Positions 26,583-35,656 of a DNA stretch of 64,000 bases are shown piece by piece (position 1 is the stretch's first letter; the number at the start of each line of letters is the position of its first letter). Where the stretch lies: positions 17,506 through 81,505 of the forward strand of contig JAWKQR010000024.1 in NCBI GenBank assembly GCA_041390025.1, in the 5' to 3' direction. A program made the position numbers and the translations under genes. The notes under the pieces were generated by a model that was not told the DNA's origin, did no database searches, and worked only from the letters and a program-made list of their open reading frames with translations. The DNA comes from JBFFMO01 sp041390025 (lineage in GTDB: Bacteria; Myxococcota_A; Bradymonadia; Bradymonadales; Bradymonadaceae).

Positions 26583-26772
26583 GGTTGACCTCAAGTGTCA
26601 CCCAGCGCGCGCCCATCGCTTTGAGTTCTACGCCCAAGCGGTGCAAGACCGCAGCAGGAGCCGGCGCGAGCGATAAGACCCACACGCCGGTGTCGAGCTC
26701 TGCGCGCTCGCAAGTGACGCCACGTGACGCGCAGTGAGCGATGATTTCTTGGGCGGTGAGTTCAGTCGTCAT
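26572..26772 (-). CDS. Small protein of unknown function between uvrC and larE
   Basis: 66 residues starting MTTELTAQEIIAHCASRGV and ending VTLEVNHER. Its start lies inside the end of uvrC (overlap 11 bases) and its end overlaps the larE start by 11 bases, a chain of overlaps that suggests translation coupling. The pattern is helix, two short strands, helix, strand; no family recognised. The case for coding rests on the overlaps. Confidence 0.5.
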   Translation of the reverse strand: MTTELTAQEIIAHCASRGVTCERAELDTGVWVLSLAPAPAAVLHRLGVELKAMGARWVTLEVNHER

Positions 26773-28618
26773 GCAGAAACTCGTAGATGGATTGAGCCGT
26801 CTTTGGGCCGATGCCGGGGGCGTTTTGAAGCGCTTCGAGGTCTGCCTCACGGATTTTTTTCAAACTACCAAAATGCTTGAGCAAATCCTTGCGCGTTTTT
26901 TCGCCGATTCCTGGGATGTCGTCGAGGACCGATTTCATCGACTCTTTCCGCCGCAGTTCCTTGTGGAATGTAATCGCAAAACGGTGCGCTTCGTCGCGAA
27001 TGCGCTCCAACAAGTAGAGCTCGGCGCTGTTTTGCTTGAGCACAATCGGGTTCTTGCGACCGGGTAAAAACACACGCTCGGTTGAGCGTGTGATTTCGGA
27101 GTCTTCGAAGCCGACCTTGTCCACGCGACTTTTGGCCAGCGAGATCAGATCAATTTCGTGTAACCCAAGATCATGAAGGACCGCAGCGGCCTGCCCCAAC
27201 TGTCCCTTTCCGCCATCGATGACCACAAGGCTTGGTGCCTCGGATTCTCCCAGTGCGACCTTCGAAAAACGGCGTGTCAGGATCTCGTTCATGCTCGCAA
27301 AGTCGTCTTGGGATGTGACCAACTTCATCTTGTAGCGACGGTATTCCGCTTTGGCCGGGATACCGTCCTCGAACACGACCATCGAGCCCACGATCTGCCG
27401 CCCCTGAAAGTTCGAGATGTCGTAACACTCAATGCGTTCGGGATAGTTTCGCAGCCCGAGGCGATTTTGAAGGTTTTCGAGCAAGTCTTGGGTGCGCTCG
27501 TCCTTGTCGTGCTCCTTTTCGAACGAGACCCGCGCGTTCTCGTTTGCGGTGTCGAGCAGCGCCCGCTTCGCACCGCGCTGGGGCGCATAGACGTTGACCT
27601 TTTGTCCTTTAAGATCACTCAACAACTCTTCAAACGCCTCGCACTCTTGAGGGTCGAAGGTCACGGGCACCAGCACTTCCTTGGGCACAAAACTCCCCGA
27701 GGCGTAATAGAGGTTCAGGAAGCTTGAGATCAGCTCTTGGTCCGGGAATTCTTGGTCTTTGTAACCGAAGGATTTGGCCCCTTCGAGCTTGCCACCGCGC
27801 ACAAACATCAGCTGAACGGTAAGTCGGTCGCCCTCGCGGTGGAAGCCGACCACATCGCGGTCGATCTTCTCGACCGTAACGGCTGTTTGGCGCTCAAGGG
27901 CGCGTTTGATGCTCAGGATTTGGTCGCGATAGTTCGCCGCGCGCTCGAACTCCATCTCATCAGACGCCTGATACATCTTCTCTTGCAGTCGTTTGAGCAG
28001 CTCGTCGCCTCGCCCTTCCAAGAACAAGATCGCGTCTTTGACGTGCTGGTCGTACAGACCACGGTCGATGTCAAAGACACACGGCCCCGGGCAACGCTTG
28101 ATTTGGTATTGGAGGCACGGCCGTTCGCGGTTGTTAAGGACGGCATCGGTGCACGTGCGCAGTTGAAAATACTTGTTTAACAGGCTGAGCGTGCGGCGAA
28201 TCGAGGGCGCGTCCGTGTACGGCCCGAAATAGCGTGCGCCATCTTTGTGCTGTCGGCGCACAACCTCAACGCGCGGCCAGTCTTTCTTTTGGTCGATGCG
28301 CAGCGACAAGAAGTTCTTGTCGTCCTTGAGCAACACGTTGTAGCGCGGCTTGTGGGCCTTGATCAGGGTGTTTTCGAGCACCAGCGCTTCTTTCTCGTTT
28401 GCGGTGACGATGGTCTCGATGTCGCTCAGGATCTTTGGCAGCCGCTGTACAAACGCGCGGGTGTCGCCCGATGACGCGAAGTAACTGCGAACGCGGTTCT
28501 TCAGGTCTTTCGCCTTGCCGACATAGACGATGCGGCCGCGCCGGTCGCGCATGATGTAACACCCCGGTTTGTGGGGAATCAGCGCGAGTTTGGTCTCGTA
28601 GTCGAACAGCTCGTCCAT
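26762..28618 (-). CDS. uvrC: Excinuclease ABC subunit C
   Basis: 618-residue UvrC. GIY-YIG nuclease domain at the start (KPGCYIMRDRRGRIVYVGKAKDLKNRVRSYF), then the UVR/UvrB-binding motif region around residue 210, an RNase H-like 5'-incision domain with CYDISNFQG and VIDGGKGQL, and a C-terminal helix-hairpin-helix pair (IPGIGEKTRKDLLKHF; APGIGPKTA). It makes both incisions in nucleotide excision repair with UvrA/UvrB. It is one base from a glycosylase gene, so two repair genes are adjacent. Confidence 0.97.
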   Translation of the reverse strand: MDELFDYETKLALIPHKPGCYIMRDRRGRIVYVGKAKDLKNRVRSYFASSGDTRAFVQRLPKILSDIETIVTANEKEALVLENTLIKAHKPRYNVLLKDDKNFLSLRIDQKKDWPRVEVVRRQHKDGARYFGPYTDAPSIRRTLSLLNKYFQLRTCTDAVLNNRERPCLQYQIKRCPGPCVFDIDRGLYDQHVKDAILFLEGRGDELLKRLQEKMYQASDEMEFERAANYRDQILSIKRALERQTAVTVEKIDRDVVGFHREGDRLTVQLMFVRGGKLEGAKSFGYKDQEFPDQELISSFLNLYYASGSFVPKEVLVPVTFDPQECEAFEELLSDLKGQKVNVYAPQRGAKRALLDTANENARVSFEKEHDKDERTQDLLENLQNRLGLRNYPERIECYDISNFQGRQIVGSMVVFEDGIPAKAEYRRYKMKLVTSQDDFASMNEILTRRFSKVALGESEAPSLVVIDGGKGQLGQAAAVLHDLGLHEIDLISLAKSRVDKVGFEDSEITRSTERVFLPGRKNPIVLKQNSAELYLLERIRDEAHRFAITFHKELRRKESMKSVLDDIPGIGEKTRKDLLKHFGSLKKIREADLEALQNAPGIGPKTAQSIYEFLHDD

Positions 28619-28619
28619 G

Positions 28620-29555
28620 TTACGATTTCTTCAGCTGATTCATCACGTAGCGGTAGTACAGGAATTCAATGGCGAGTGCCTCATACCCGCGCCAAGACGC
28701 GATCAACGCTTGGAACTCGGCTTCGTCGACATCGGCTGGATTGAGGCCGTAGCTGTACATGATCCAACGTCGCAGGCCTCGTTCTTCGCCCTTGACGATG
28801 TGTGATGGGAACGACGCGTCGGTGCGATTGCGATTGAGCATCAACGTCTGCGCGGTCGATGGCCCGATGCCGCGAATCTTTTGGATTTCCACGTAGAATT
28901 CGTCGGGTTCCAGAGCCTCCAAAACATCCAAACGAAGGGAACCATCGTGCAGCTGCGACGCGAAGCCGATGATGTATTCGGCCTTTCGCTCCGAGATTCC
29001 GTACTCGCGAAATGCAGCCGGATCGGCGTCGTGCAGGCTTTCTGGACGCGGGTAGGCGAAGTATTCCACGCCGGCCCACTCAAAGCGTGTGCCGTAGGCG
29101 CGGCGCACGGCTTGGTTCATCTTCTTGGCGGTCGGGCGGTGTGAGATGCGGGATTTGATGATGTCGCCGAACGCGTCCTCAAAGACCGAAGCCCCCGCAA
29201 TTCGCCGAAACCCATAATACTCCTGCATGATCGGCCCGAGCAGCGGGTCGTCGCCTGCCTGCGCTGCGAGGCCCGAAAGGTCAAGGTCTGTACCCAAGAT
29301 GCGGCTAATCTGTTGGATGGCCTGCGCCTGCTCATCGTTGTCCAAGCCGTCTTGGCCCGGGAACGAGATGTCAAACCCGGGCGATTCCGGGTCTTCGTTG
29401 AAACGCGCCACCATCAACACATCGCGGCTGCTCAGATTCAACGGTCGTACATACCCAGCTTCATAGATTTTTTCTGGCTCCTGTTCGCGCAAAAAATAGT
29501 CGGCGCAATCCAAGGCCAGCAAGAAGTCGTGAGGTGGTTTTGAGGCAATAAACAT
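28620..29555 (-). CDS. DNA-3-methyladenine glycosylase II-like (HhH-GPD)
   Basis: 311 residues with an AlkA-like layout. An N-terminal mixed domain is followed by a helical domain with the helix-hairpin-helix IQKIRGIGPSTAQTLML and, further on, the expected acidic region (DASFPSHIVKGEERG), where the Asp of the HhH-GPD motif would lie. Activity would remove alkylated bases. I start at the ATG at 29555. It lies 1 base from uvrC and divergent from the lipoprotein at 29692. Confidence 0.8.
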   Translation of the reverse strand: MFIASKPPHDFLLALDCADYFLREQEPEKIYEAGYVRPLNLSSRDVLMVARFNEDPESPGFDISFPGQDGLDNDEQAQAIQQISRILGTDLDLSGLAAQAGDDPLLGPIMQEYYGFRRIAGASVFEDAFGDIIKSRISHRPTAKKMNQAVRRAYGTRFEWAGVEYFAYPRPESLHDADPAAFREYGISERKAEYIIGFASQLHDGSLRLDVLEALEPDEFYVEIQKIRGIGPSTAQTLMLNRNRTDASFPSHIVKGEERGLRRWIMYSYGLNPADVDEAEFQALIASWRGYEALAIEFLYYRYVMNQLKKS

Positions 29556-29691
29556 GGGTTCTCCGAGTCGGACGCGTAGGATGCACGACATCCCAAAAGG
29601 TCACAACTTGGGCCGAGCCACACGAAGTGCAACTTTGCGACAGGTGCGAATACTGCTACAAGACGACGTTTTCATCGCAGAAGGAGATCCC

Positions 29692-30051
29692 ATGGTTCGT
29701 TATCTTGTCGCGTTGTCGTTGGTTGCATTGGTGGGTTGTGACTCTAAGGCTGGCGTTGACGTCCAGACCGAGGACGGCACGAAGGTCCAGGTCGGAGCCG
29801 ACGGCGTGAAGGTCGAGGCTCCCAATGCAAACGTTGAGGTCAACAAAGACGGCGTCAACGTCGAGAAGAAAGCTCAGACCGCTGAGGTCGAGGCGAAAGA
29901 AGGCGAGGCTGAAGTGAAGGTCGACGGAGAGAACGTCGAAGCCAAAGACGGCGAGAACACCGTCAAGGTCACCAAAGAAGGGGTCGAAGCCAACGGTGTC
30001 AAAGTTGACCTGTCCAAGGGTGTCAAAGTCACGATCCCATCAGGCAACTAA
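29692..30051 (+). CDS. Small repeat-rich lipoprotein
   Basis: 119 residues, strong AAGGAG at 29681-29686 before the ATG. Lipobox LVALVGC, then about 100 residues of alternating short units such as VKVEAP, VEVNKDGVNV, VKVDGENVEA and KEGVEANGVKV. The unit is rich in Val, Lys, Glu and Asn with a period near 10, which suggests a regular beta structure. I know no function. It is in a divergent pair with the glycosylase gene. Confidence 0.75.
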   Translation: MVRYLVALSLVALVGCDSKAGVDVQTEDGTKVQVGADGVKVEAPNANVEVNKDGVNVEKKAQTAEVEAKEGEAEVKVDGENVEAKDGENTVKVTKEGVEANGVKVDLSKGVKVTIPSGN

Positions 30052-30127
30052 GACTGACGCATCAATGCTTGCGAAGCCGGCACCGATGTATTAGTTAATT
30101 CGCCCAGCTTAAGCACGTGAGAGAGAC

Positions 30128-30334
30128 ATGTCAGGTGGCGAAATCGGAATTCGAAAAGAGACTGCACAGGGCATCATTTTTGGCCTGATCGCGATCTCCA
30201 TTTGTGTGGCGATCGGCAGTTTCATCGCTCAGGGCAGCCACAAGGCTGGCGGCCACCACGGTGGCGGGCACGAAGCCGCTGCTCCCGAAGGCGCGGCTGC
30301 TCCCGCGGCTGGCACCGAACAACCCGCTCAATAA
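30128..30334 (+). CDS. Small single-pass membrane protein
   Basis: 68 residues. It has a cytoplasmic-looking N-terminus (MSGGEIGIRKETAQ), a transmembrane segment (GIIFGLIAISICVAIGSFIA) and a low-complexity His/Gly/Ala tail with GGHHGGGHEA. AGAGAG stands 6 bases before the ATG. The His-rich stretch could bind metal. No family recognised. Confidence 0.6.
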   Translation: MSGGEIGIRKETAQGIIFGLIAISICVAIGSFIAQGSHKAGGHHGGGHEAAAPEGAAAPAAGTEQPAQ

Positions 30335-30335
30335 C

Positions 30336-30641
30336 CTAGGCCAAGTGGTCTTGACCAAGCGCGATGGCTGCCAATGTGCCGCCATCGACGTTTGTGCATT
30401 CTGGGAAGCCTTTGCTTTCTAGAATCATCGACGCGGCTTGGCTGCGTGCGCCAGAGCGACAAATCACAAAAATCTCACGATCGTCCATCTCGGGCAGCTC
30501 ACCGTTTTGCAACGCCGAAAGCGGAAACAGCTCCGCGCCCTTGACGTGGACCTGCTCAAACTCGTGTGGTTCACGCACGTCGATCAGGCGCATGGCGTCG
30601 GTGCGGGCAGCTGCAAAATCTTTGTAGTCGATACGTTTCAC
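30336..30641 (-). CDS. Single-domain rhodanese-like protein
   Basis: 101 residues forming one rhodanese domain: LIDVREPHEFEQVHVKGA at the start and the active-site loop CRSGARS, with the catalytic Cys, near residue 71. The usual activity is sulfur transfer from a donor to a thiophilic acceptor. It is followed 3 bases away by YajQ on the same strand and is convergent with the small membrane protein gene. Confidence 0.9.
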   Translation of the reverse strand: MKRIDYKDFAAARTDAMRLIDVREPHEFEQVHVKGAELFPLSALQNGELPEMDDREIFVICRSGARSQAASMILESKGFPECTNVDGGTLAAIALGQDHLA

Positions 30642-30644
30642 GTT

Positions 30645-31136
30645 TCAGTCCCTGAAGTTAACAAATTGGAGAGGCAGCCCATATTCGTGGGATTTGATCT
30701 CGCGAATGGCTTCCTGCAGGTCGTCTCGATTTTTGCCGGTGAAGCGCAGTTGATCGCCCTGGATGGCGCCTTGGACCTTCACTTTGGTGTCTTTGATGTC
30801 TTTGACAATCTTTTTGGCGACATCTTGCGCGATGCCTTGTTGGACGGCGATCTCTTGGCGAACCTTCATGCCGCCGATCGCTTTGATGTCGCCGGGTTTG
30901 AACGTCGTCAGCGCAATGTCGCGTTTGATCGCTTTGGACTGCAGCACGTCGTAGGCCGCGATCACACGCCCATCCGAATCGGACGTGATGGTGATGACCG
31001 AGGTGTCGGACTTCCACTCGATCGTGGTGGTGGTGTTTTTGAAGTCAAAACGGGTCGAGATCTCTTTGTTCGCGTTGTTGACCGCGTTCGCGACCTCTTG
31101 AACGTCGACTTTCGAGACTACATCAAACGAAGGCAT
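30645..31136 (-). CDS. yajQ: YajQ-family nucleotide-binding protein
   Basis: 163 residues, the usual size. The sequence begins MPSFDVVSKVDVQEVANAV and continues STRFDFKNTTTTIEW. It has the two-domain YajQ layout with RQEIAVQQGIAQDVAKKIVKDIKD, and ends in the SHEYGLPLQFVNFRD tail typical of the family. Some homologues bind cyclic di-GMP or interact with transcription machinery; function here is not known. Confidence 0.95.
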   Translation of the reverse strand: MPSFDVVSKVDVQEVANAVNNANKEISTRFDFKNTTTTIEWKSDTSVITITSDSDGRVIAAYDVLQSKAIKRDIALTTFKPGDIKAIGGMKVRQEIAVQQGIAQDVAKKIVKDIKDTKVKVQGAIQGDQLRFTGKNRDDLQEAIREIKSHEYGLPLQFVNFRD

Positions 31137-31143
31137 GGCATTC

Positions 31144-31611
31144 TCACATGGTTTCGGCGATTTCCGCGATCAGCGAATCGACGTGACCGGCATCGAAGTG
31201 AAACTTCGCCCCGAGTGCATGGCACATCTGCATTTCTTCCTCGCAGAAGCCGTCGCTCTGGGTCACGGCGATGAACATGCGCATGCCGATTTCACGAAGT
31301 TCTTGTGTGTCGATGCGCTTGGCCAGCGAATCCAAAAACCCATCCATCACCCCGGGTTCATTACGCTGGTTGGTCAACAGTTCGCGCGTCACAGCGCTGT
31401 GTGCGGTGACGTCGGCTTCGACCTCTTTATCCCAGATGAAGGGCAAGCGGAGCAGCTCCTCGTCGAGCTGTGCGAGCTCCTCCTCGGTGATCTCGCCGTC
31501 GGCGATCACGGCCAATACGAGCAGGTCCATAAAAGCTTTGTTGGCATCGATGCTCATCTCCTTGAGGGAGTCGAGTTCATCGAAGTAGCTCATTACGTGG
31601 TCTTGAAGCAT
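31144..31611 (-). CDS. TerB-like tellurite-resistance-fold protein
   Basis: 155 residues, all helical and acidic. LLVLAVIADGEITEEELAQLDEELLRLP and IAVTQSDGFCEEEMQMC are the two Asp-rich loops seen in TerB/DUF533-like proteins, which are thought to bind metal. No other ter genes are near. AGAGGA stands before the ATG at 31611; an ATG at 31593 is also possible. It lies 12 bases downstream of the TetR gene and may be its co-transcribed target. Confidence 0.7.
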   Translation of the reverse strand: MLQDHVMSYFDELDSLKEMSIDANKAFMDLLVLAVIADGEITEEELAQLDEELLRLPFIWDKEVEADVTAHSAVTRELLTNQRNEPGVMDGFLDSLAKRIDTQELREIGMRMFIAVTQSDGFCEEEMQMCHALGAKFHFDAGHVDSLIAEIAETM

Positions 31612-31623
31612 GAGGTCCTCTTT

Positions 31624-32217
31624 TCACCCTTTGGGTGTTAGTCCGTTGACGAGTATTTCCATGGCCGCGGTGATGGTCGCCTCGAGGTCCATCTCGATGC
31701 CCAACGCGAAATTCGCTTGAACCCCGTCGAGCAAGGACTTCAGGACAATCGCCACCGCATAGGTATCGCACGAACGAATCTGACCGTCTTCAACACTTCG
31801 GTCGAGCAGTTGTGAGATTCGTTTGAAGTAGTTGAGCTGCAGCTCACGAAGCAGCGTCGCCACTTCTTGGTCCCGCAGGGCCATCTCGCCCATGATGACC
31901 ATGAAGCGAGGACGATCGGTGCTCGCGAACAACTGCATGAAATGTTCAGCGAGCTCGAGCAGGACCTCGGTGATGCTGTGGTCTTGGCTAACGATGTTAT
32001 CGATCAAGCCCATCGAGGCGTCGTACTCCTCTTGGACGAGCGCGAGAAAGATGTCGCGCTTGGATTCGAAATGAAAGTAGATGCCGCCTTTGCTCAAGCC
32101 CGAATGGCGAGCGATGGTGTCCATCTTGGTGGCGAAATAACCCTCTTCAAGGAAACACGCGCGGGCCGCGGTCAAAATTTGCTCGGCGCGCTCGTCCGGG
32201 CTGCGGTGCTTGGTCAT
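31624..32217 (-). CDS. TetR-family transcriptional regulator
   Basis: 197 residues. The N-terminal helix-turn-helix reads RAEQILTAARACFLEEGYFATKMDTIARHSGLSKGGIYFHFESKRDIF, which is the typical TetR DNA-binding domain, followed by an all-helical ligand domain. The nearest candidates for control are the following TerB-like gene and itself. It is encoded just downstream of dnaA on the same strand, where many bacteria have dnaN. Confidence 0.92.
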   Translation of the reverse strand: MTKHRSPDERAEQILTAARACFLEEGYFATKMDTIARHSGLSKGGIYFHFESKRDIFLALVQEEYDASMGLIDNIVSQDHSITEVLLELAEHFMQLFASTDRPRFMVIMGEMALRDQEVATLLRELQLNYFKRISQLLDRSVEDGQIRSCDTYAVAIVLKSLLDGVQANFALGIEMDLEATITAAMEILVNGLTPKG

Positions 32218-32286
32218 GACTCATCCAGCGTGTTGACGCGACGGAGTATTGGCCAGCCCCGGTGGAAATTCAAGGTAAGAGCAGTA

Positions 32287-33681
32287 TCAGCGAAGCTGAG
32301 ATTCGAGTTCGCCGATGATTTCGGCGAGCTCCCCGCCAGCACGAACCTCTTGCTCCATGCGACGGCATGCGGCGATGACGCTCGTGTGGTCCTTGCCACC
32401 GAACTTACGCCCAATCTGCGGGAAGGATTCGTCGGTGTGTTGGCGCGACAGGAACATCGCCAACTGGCGGGGCACGCTGATGTCGCGCGTGCGACGGTTC
32501 CCCTTGATGTCGGCAGGCTTGATGTCAAAACGACTCGCGACGAGCTTGATGATCCGGTCGATCGTGATCTGACGTCCGTCCTCGATGTTCATACGTCGCA
32601 GCATCTCGCGTGCGAAGTCTGCCGTGAGCATCGTTTGGGTCAGGCTGGCCTGGGCGCCCAGTCGAATCAGGGTGCCCTCAAGCTCGCGCACGTTGGAACG
32701 GATCGCGTTTGCGATGAGCAACGCCACATCCTTGGCGAGCGGAATCCCGTCGGCCTCGGCTTTTTTCTCGAGGATCGCCATGCGCGTCTCGACCGAAGGG
32801 GCCTGAACGTCGGCGATCAAACCCCACGAGAATCGACTCGCCAGGCGGTCTTCGATGCCGGGAAGTTCACGTGGCGGACGGTCCGAGGTCATCACGATCT
32901 GTTTGCCGGCTTGGTGCAACGCGTTGAAGGTGTGGAAGAATTCTTCCTGCGTGGAGTCCTTGCCGCCGATGAACTGGATGTCGTCGATGAGCAACACGTC
33001 GCAATCGTTTCGGAACTGCGTGCGGAACGAGTTCATGTCTTTGTTACGAAGCGACGTGATGAGCTGGTTCATGAACTCTTCGGACGACAGGTACAACACC
33101 CGCTGTGTGGGGTCGCGCCGAAGAATTTCGCAGCCTACGGCCTGAAGCAGGTGAGTCTTGCCCAATCCCACGCCACCAAAGATGAACAGTGGGTTGTAGA
33201 CACGCGCTGGGTTGGTCGCGACCGCGCTGCAGGCCGCGTGAACAAACTGGTTGGACCCACCCACGACAAACTCATCGAACGTGTAACGGGGGTTCATGCC
33301 CGCGTCGATAACTCGGTCGCGCCAGCTCAGTGCAGGCGCGGCGAAGATGTCGCGCTGCTCGATCGGCAGGGTCATTCGGCCCTGACGAGCCGCCATCGAC
33401 GTGGGTGCCACGTCGATCGCGATCTCCTCGGCGACCTCGGTCGCGCCCACACTCTTGACGGCCAGCTTCCAGTCGCGGCTGGACACGTAGAGCATCGATT
33501 CGCGGACAAGATCGAGGTAGTTGTCCTCGATCCACGCTTTGCTGAAATCGTCCGCCACGTGGAGCTCGGCCACACCATCGTCAAGCTTTCGAAAGGAAAT
33601 CTTTTCAAACCATGTCGACCACACGTGGTCGCTGACTTTTTCCTTCAAATCTTGAAGCGTGTTTTGCCAAATCTCCGTCAT
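32287..33681 (-). CDS. dnaA: Chromosomal replication initiator protein DnaA
   Basis: 464 residues from the ATG at 33681 (an in-frame TTG at 33699 is possible). Domain I starts MTEIWQNTLQDLKEKVSDHVWSTWF; domain III has Walker A GGVGLGKTH, Walker B LLIDDIQF and the arginine-finger region. Domain IV ends with QIGRKFGGKDHTSV, the DnaA-box-binding signature. The gene is followed by TetR, not dnaN. A single near-match TTATCAACC is seen upstream. Confidence 0.97.
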   Translation of the reverse strand: MTEIWQNTLQDLKEKVSDHVWSTWFEKISFRKLDDGVAELHVADDFSKAWIEDNYLDLVRESMLYVSSRDWKLAVKSVGATEVAEEIAIDVAPTSMAARQGRMTLPIEQRDIFAAPALSWRDRVIDAGMNPRYTFDEFVVGGSNQFVHAACSAVATNPARVYNPLFIFGGVGLGKTHLLQAVGCEILRRDPTQRVLYLSSEEFMNQLITSLRNKDMNSFRTQFRNDCDVLLIDDIQFIGGKDSTQEEFFHTFNALHQAGKQIVMTSDRPPRELPGIEDRLASRFSWGLIADVQAPSVETRMAILEKKAEADGIPLAKDVALLIANAIRSNVRELEGTLIRLGAQASLTQTMLTADFAREMLRRMNIEDGRQITIDRIIKLVASRFDIKPADIKGNRRTRDISVPRQLAMFLSRQHTDESFPQIGRKFGGKDHTSVIAACRRMEQEVRAGGELAEIIGELESQLR

Positions 33682-33699
33682 GGATGCGCCGTTATTCAA

Positions 33700-34037
33700 G
33701 TGGGTCCGAGGGGGTGCGGAAGGGGGTTAGAGCTAAAGGATCACACCCCTGTTATCAACCAACTTCTGGGAGTTCGGAAGGACGTTTTGGCCGCAAGTCA
33801 CCCCGATGGCGTACACGGTGTCTGTGTTTTTCGACGCTTTATGCGCGTTTGCGGGATCCGCATTTTCGAGAATTTTTTTACGCAGTGTAAAGCGGTGCCA
33901 GACCCACACACCACGGAACATCCGGTCAGCCATGTTGGTTAGGTCCGCGAATTCTCCGGGGTTTACTGAAGTACACGGGGATCGTTCGCCGTCGGATCGA
34001 ACGCGATCGTGGCATCGATGACGCGATCGGGTGGCGA
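33700..34037. other. Region upstream of dnaA without a gene; possible but unproven oriC
   Basis: 338 bp between the aminotransferase stop and the dnaA start. The dnaA promoter must lie here. Only one weak DnaA-box-like site is visible (TTATCAACC at about 33752-33760), and one T-rich stretch (TTTTTTTACG near 33874). GATC occurs five times between about 33977 and 34037. No AT-rich unwinding element or DnaA-box cluster was seen, so an origin here is not supported. Confidence 0.35.
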
Positions 34038-35108
34038 TCACGAGGGGTTTTGCACAAACCAGTGACCCACCGCTTCCGACACGTGCACAAGGTCGGCCGG
34101 CGTCAGACGTGGGTGCACGGGCAGCGCGACCACGTTGTGGGCGAAGGATCGCGCCTGGCATGCCTTGTGGGCACGCCCCACAAAACAAGGTTGGTCGCAC
34201 ATCGACATCGGGTAGTAGATGGCGGTCTCGATGCCTTGTGTCCGCAGGTAGGCGCAGAACTCGTCGCGCTTGGGCACGTCGATCACGTACTGATGGAAGG
34301 TGGATGCGCCACGTGTTCGGGCGACGACCGGAAGATGTGTGTCGTAGTACGCTGCGTTGCCACGACGCGCCTGGTTCCACCCCTCCAAAAACGGCAGCTT
34401 CGCCGCTAAAATCGCGGCCTGAAGCGCGTCGAGCCGGAAGTTTCCACCGACCACCTGATGCACATACTTGGGTTGCGCGCCGTGCGTGCGCAGCAGTCTC
34501 AGTTGGTGGGCAAGGTCGCCATCGGTGGTGGTGACCGCACCACCGTCTCCGGCCGCCCCGAGGTTCTTGGTCGGGAAAAAGCTGTAACAGGCCATCGCCC
34601 CCCACGAGCCCGCATGTCGCCCTGCTGCATCGCGCACGCCGACAGCCTGTGCGCAGTCTTCGATCAGCGCGACGTCGGCCGCGGTGCAGATCGCCGCGAT
34701 GGGCTCAATCGCGCACAGATGGCCAAACAAATGGACAGCGATAACGGCTTTTGTGTTGGGCGAGAGCGCTCGCTGCAGCTGTTCAGGGTCCAAACCATAA
34801 AACGTATCCACGTCGACAAACACAGGCGTGGCCCCCAAACGCGCAACACACCCCGCCGGCGAAAAAAACGTGAAGTCGGGCACGACAACCTCGTCTCCCG
34901 GACCGACGCCAAGGGCCATCAGAGCCATCAAGAGCGCATCGGTGCCCGACGAGGTACCCACGGCATGGCTCGCCCCAACAAAGTCGGCAAACCGCTCCTC
35001 AAACCGGGAGACCTCGGCGCCGAGGATGTACTGTCCCGAACGCAACACCCGTAGCGTCGTGGCTTCTACGGCGTCTTGCACCTCTTGGGGCAACGTGGGG
35101 TCAAACAT
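34038..35108 (-). CDS. DegT/DnrJ/EryC1/StrS-family aminotransferase (sugar aminotransferase)
   Basis: 356 residues, fold-type I PLP enzyme: GTSSGTDALLMAL for phosphate binding, EDCAQAVG with the ring-contacting Asp, and the Schiff-base Lys in FFPTKNLGAAGDGGA. The family transfers an amino group to keto-sugar nucleotides. With the neighbouring hexapeptide acetyltransferase it resembles the WbpE/WbpD pair of 2,3-diamino-2,3-dideoxyglucuronate synthesis. A GTG at 35117 is an alternative start but GGAGGT lies only 3 bases before it. No other O-antigen genes are nearby. Confidence 0.88.
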   Translation of the reverse strand: MFDPTLPQEVQDAVEATTLRVLRSGQYILGAEVSRFEERFADFVGASHAVGTSSGTDALLMALMALGVGPGDEVVVPDFTFFSPAGCVARLGATPVFVDVDTFYGLDPEQLQRALSPNTKAVIAVHLFGHLCAIEPIAAICTAADVALIEDCAQAVGVRDAAGRHAGSWGAMACYSFFPTKNLGAAGDGGAVTTTDGDLAHQLRLLRTHGAQPKYVHQVVGGNFRLDALQAAILAAKLPFLEGWNQARRGNAAYYDTHLPVVARTRGASTFHQYVIDVPKRDEFCAYLRTQGIETAIYYPMSMCDQPCFVGRAHKACQARSFAHNVVALPVHPRLTPADLVHVSEAVGHWFVQNPS

Positions 35109-35116
35109 CGCAACCA

Positions 35117-35656
35117 CTAGACCTCCGTAAGCTCAGCGTCTTCGCGGTAGGTCCGGCCGCATGTGCACGTCAGATCGACGAGCCGCAGCCCGCAGTAACA
35201 CACCCAACCCTCTTGTCGGGCAGGAACGCCGACCATCAAGGCGTGGGCTGGGACATCCGCGGTGACCACCGCGCCCGCCGCCACCATGGCGTAGCGCCCG
35301 ATGGTGACACCACAGACAATGGTGCAATTGGCGCCTAGCGACGCGCCTTGGCGGACGTGTGTGGTCTGAAGCTCATGACGGCGAGAGATGAACGCCCGCG
35401 GGGTTTTGACATTCGTAAAGACGACGTTGGGCCCCACAAACACGTCGGCGTCGAGCGTCACTCCCTCGTACACCGACACGTGATTTTGGATTCGCGTGCC
35501 TTCGCCGATGACCACATTGGGACCGACGTAAACGCCTTGCCCAAGGCTGCAGCGACTTTGGATGTTCGCGCCCCCTGATACATGGACAAAATGCCAGACC
35601 GTCGCGTCATCGGCGACGACCGCCCCATCGTCGATCACCGCGGTAGGGTGAATCAT
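35117..35656 (-). CDS. WbpD/WlbB-like sugar N-acetyltransferase (left-handed beta-helix)
   Basis: 179 residues of hexapeptide repeats (IHPTAVIDDGAVVADDATVWHFVHV...). NVVFTNVKTPRAFISRRHE is characteristic of UDP-2-acetamido-3-amino glucuronate N-acetyltransferases. A C-terminal CYCGLRLVDLTCTCG knuckle with four Cys may bind zinc. The likely product pathway is that of an aminated glucuronate sugar (inference from the aminotransferase partner). The ATG at 35656 overlaps the tsaD stop by 4 bases; longer starts run into tsaD. Confidence 0.85.
   Translation of the reverse strand: MIHPTAVIDDGAVVADDATVWHFVHVSGGANIQSRCSLGQGVYVGPNVVIGEGTRIQNHVSVYEGVTLDADVFVGPNVVFTNVKTPRAFISRRHELQTTHVRQGASLGANCTIVCGVTIGRYAMVAAGAVVTADVPAHALMVGVPARQEGWVCYCGLRLVDLTCTCGRTYREDAELTEV

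Noticed and set aside
31867..33942. A 691-codon plus-strand open frame opposite tetR and dnaA
   Set aside because: Antisense shadow in high-GC DNA; the minus strand encodes clear TetR and DnaA proteins.
33700..34037. Replication origin upstream of dnaA
   Set aside because: Only one weak DnaA-box-like site and no AT-rich unwinding region were seen; kept only as a possibility.
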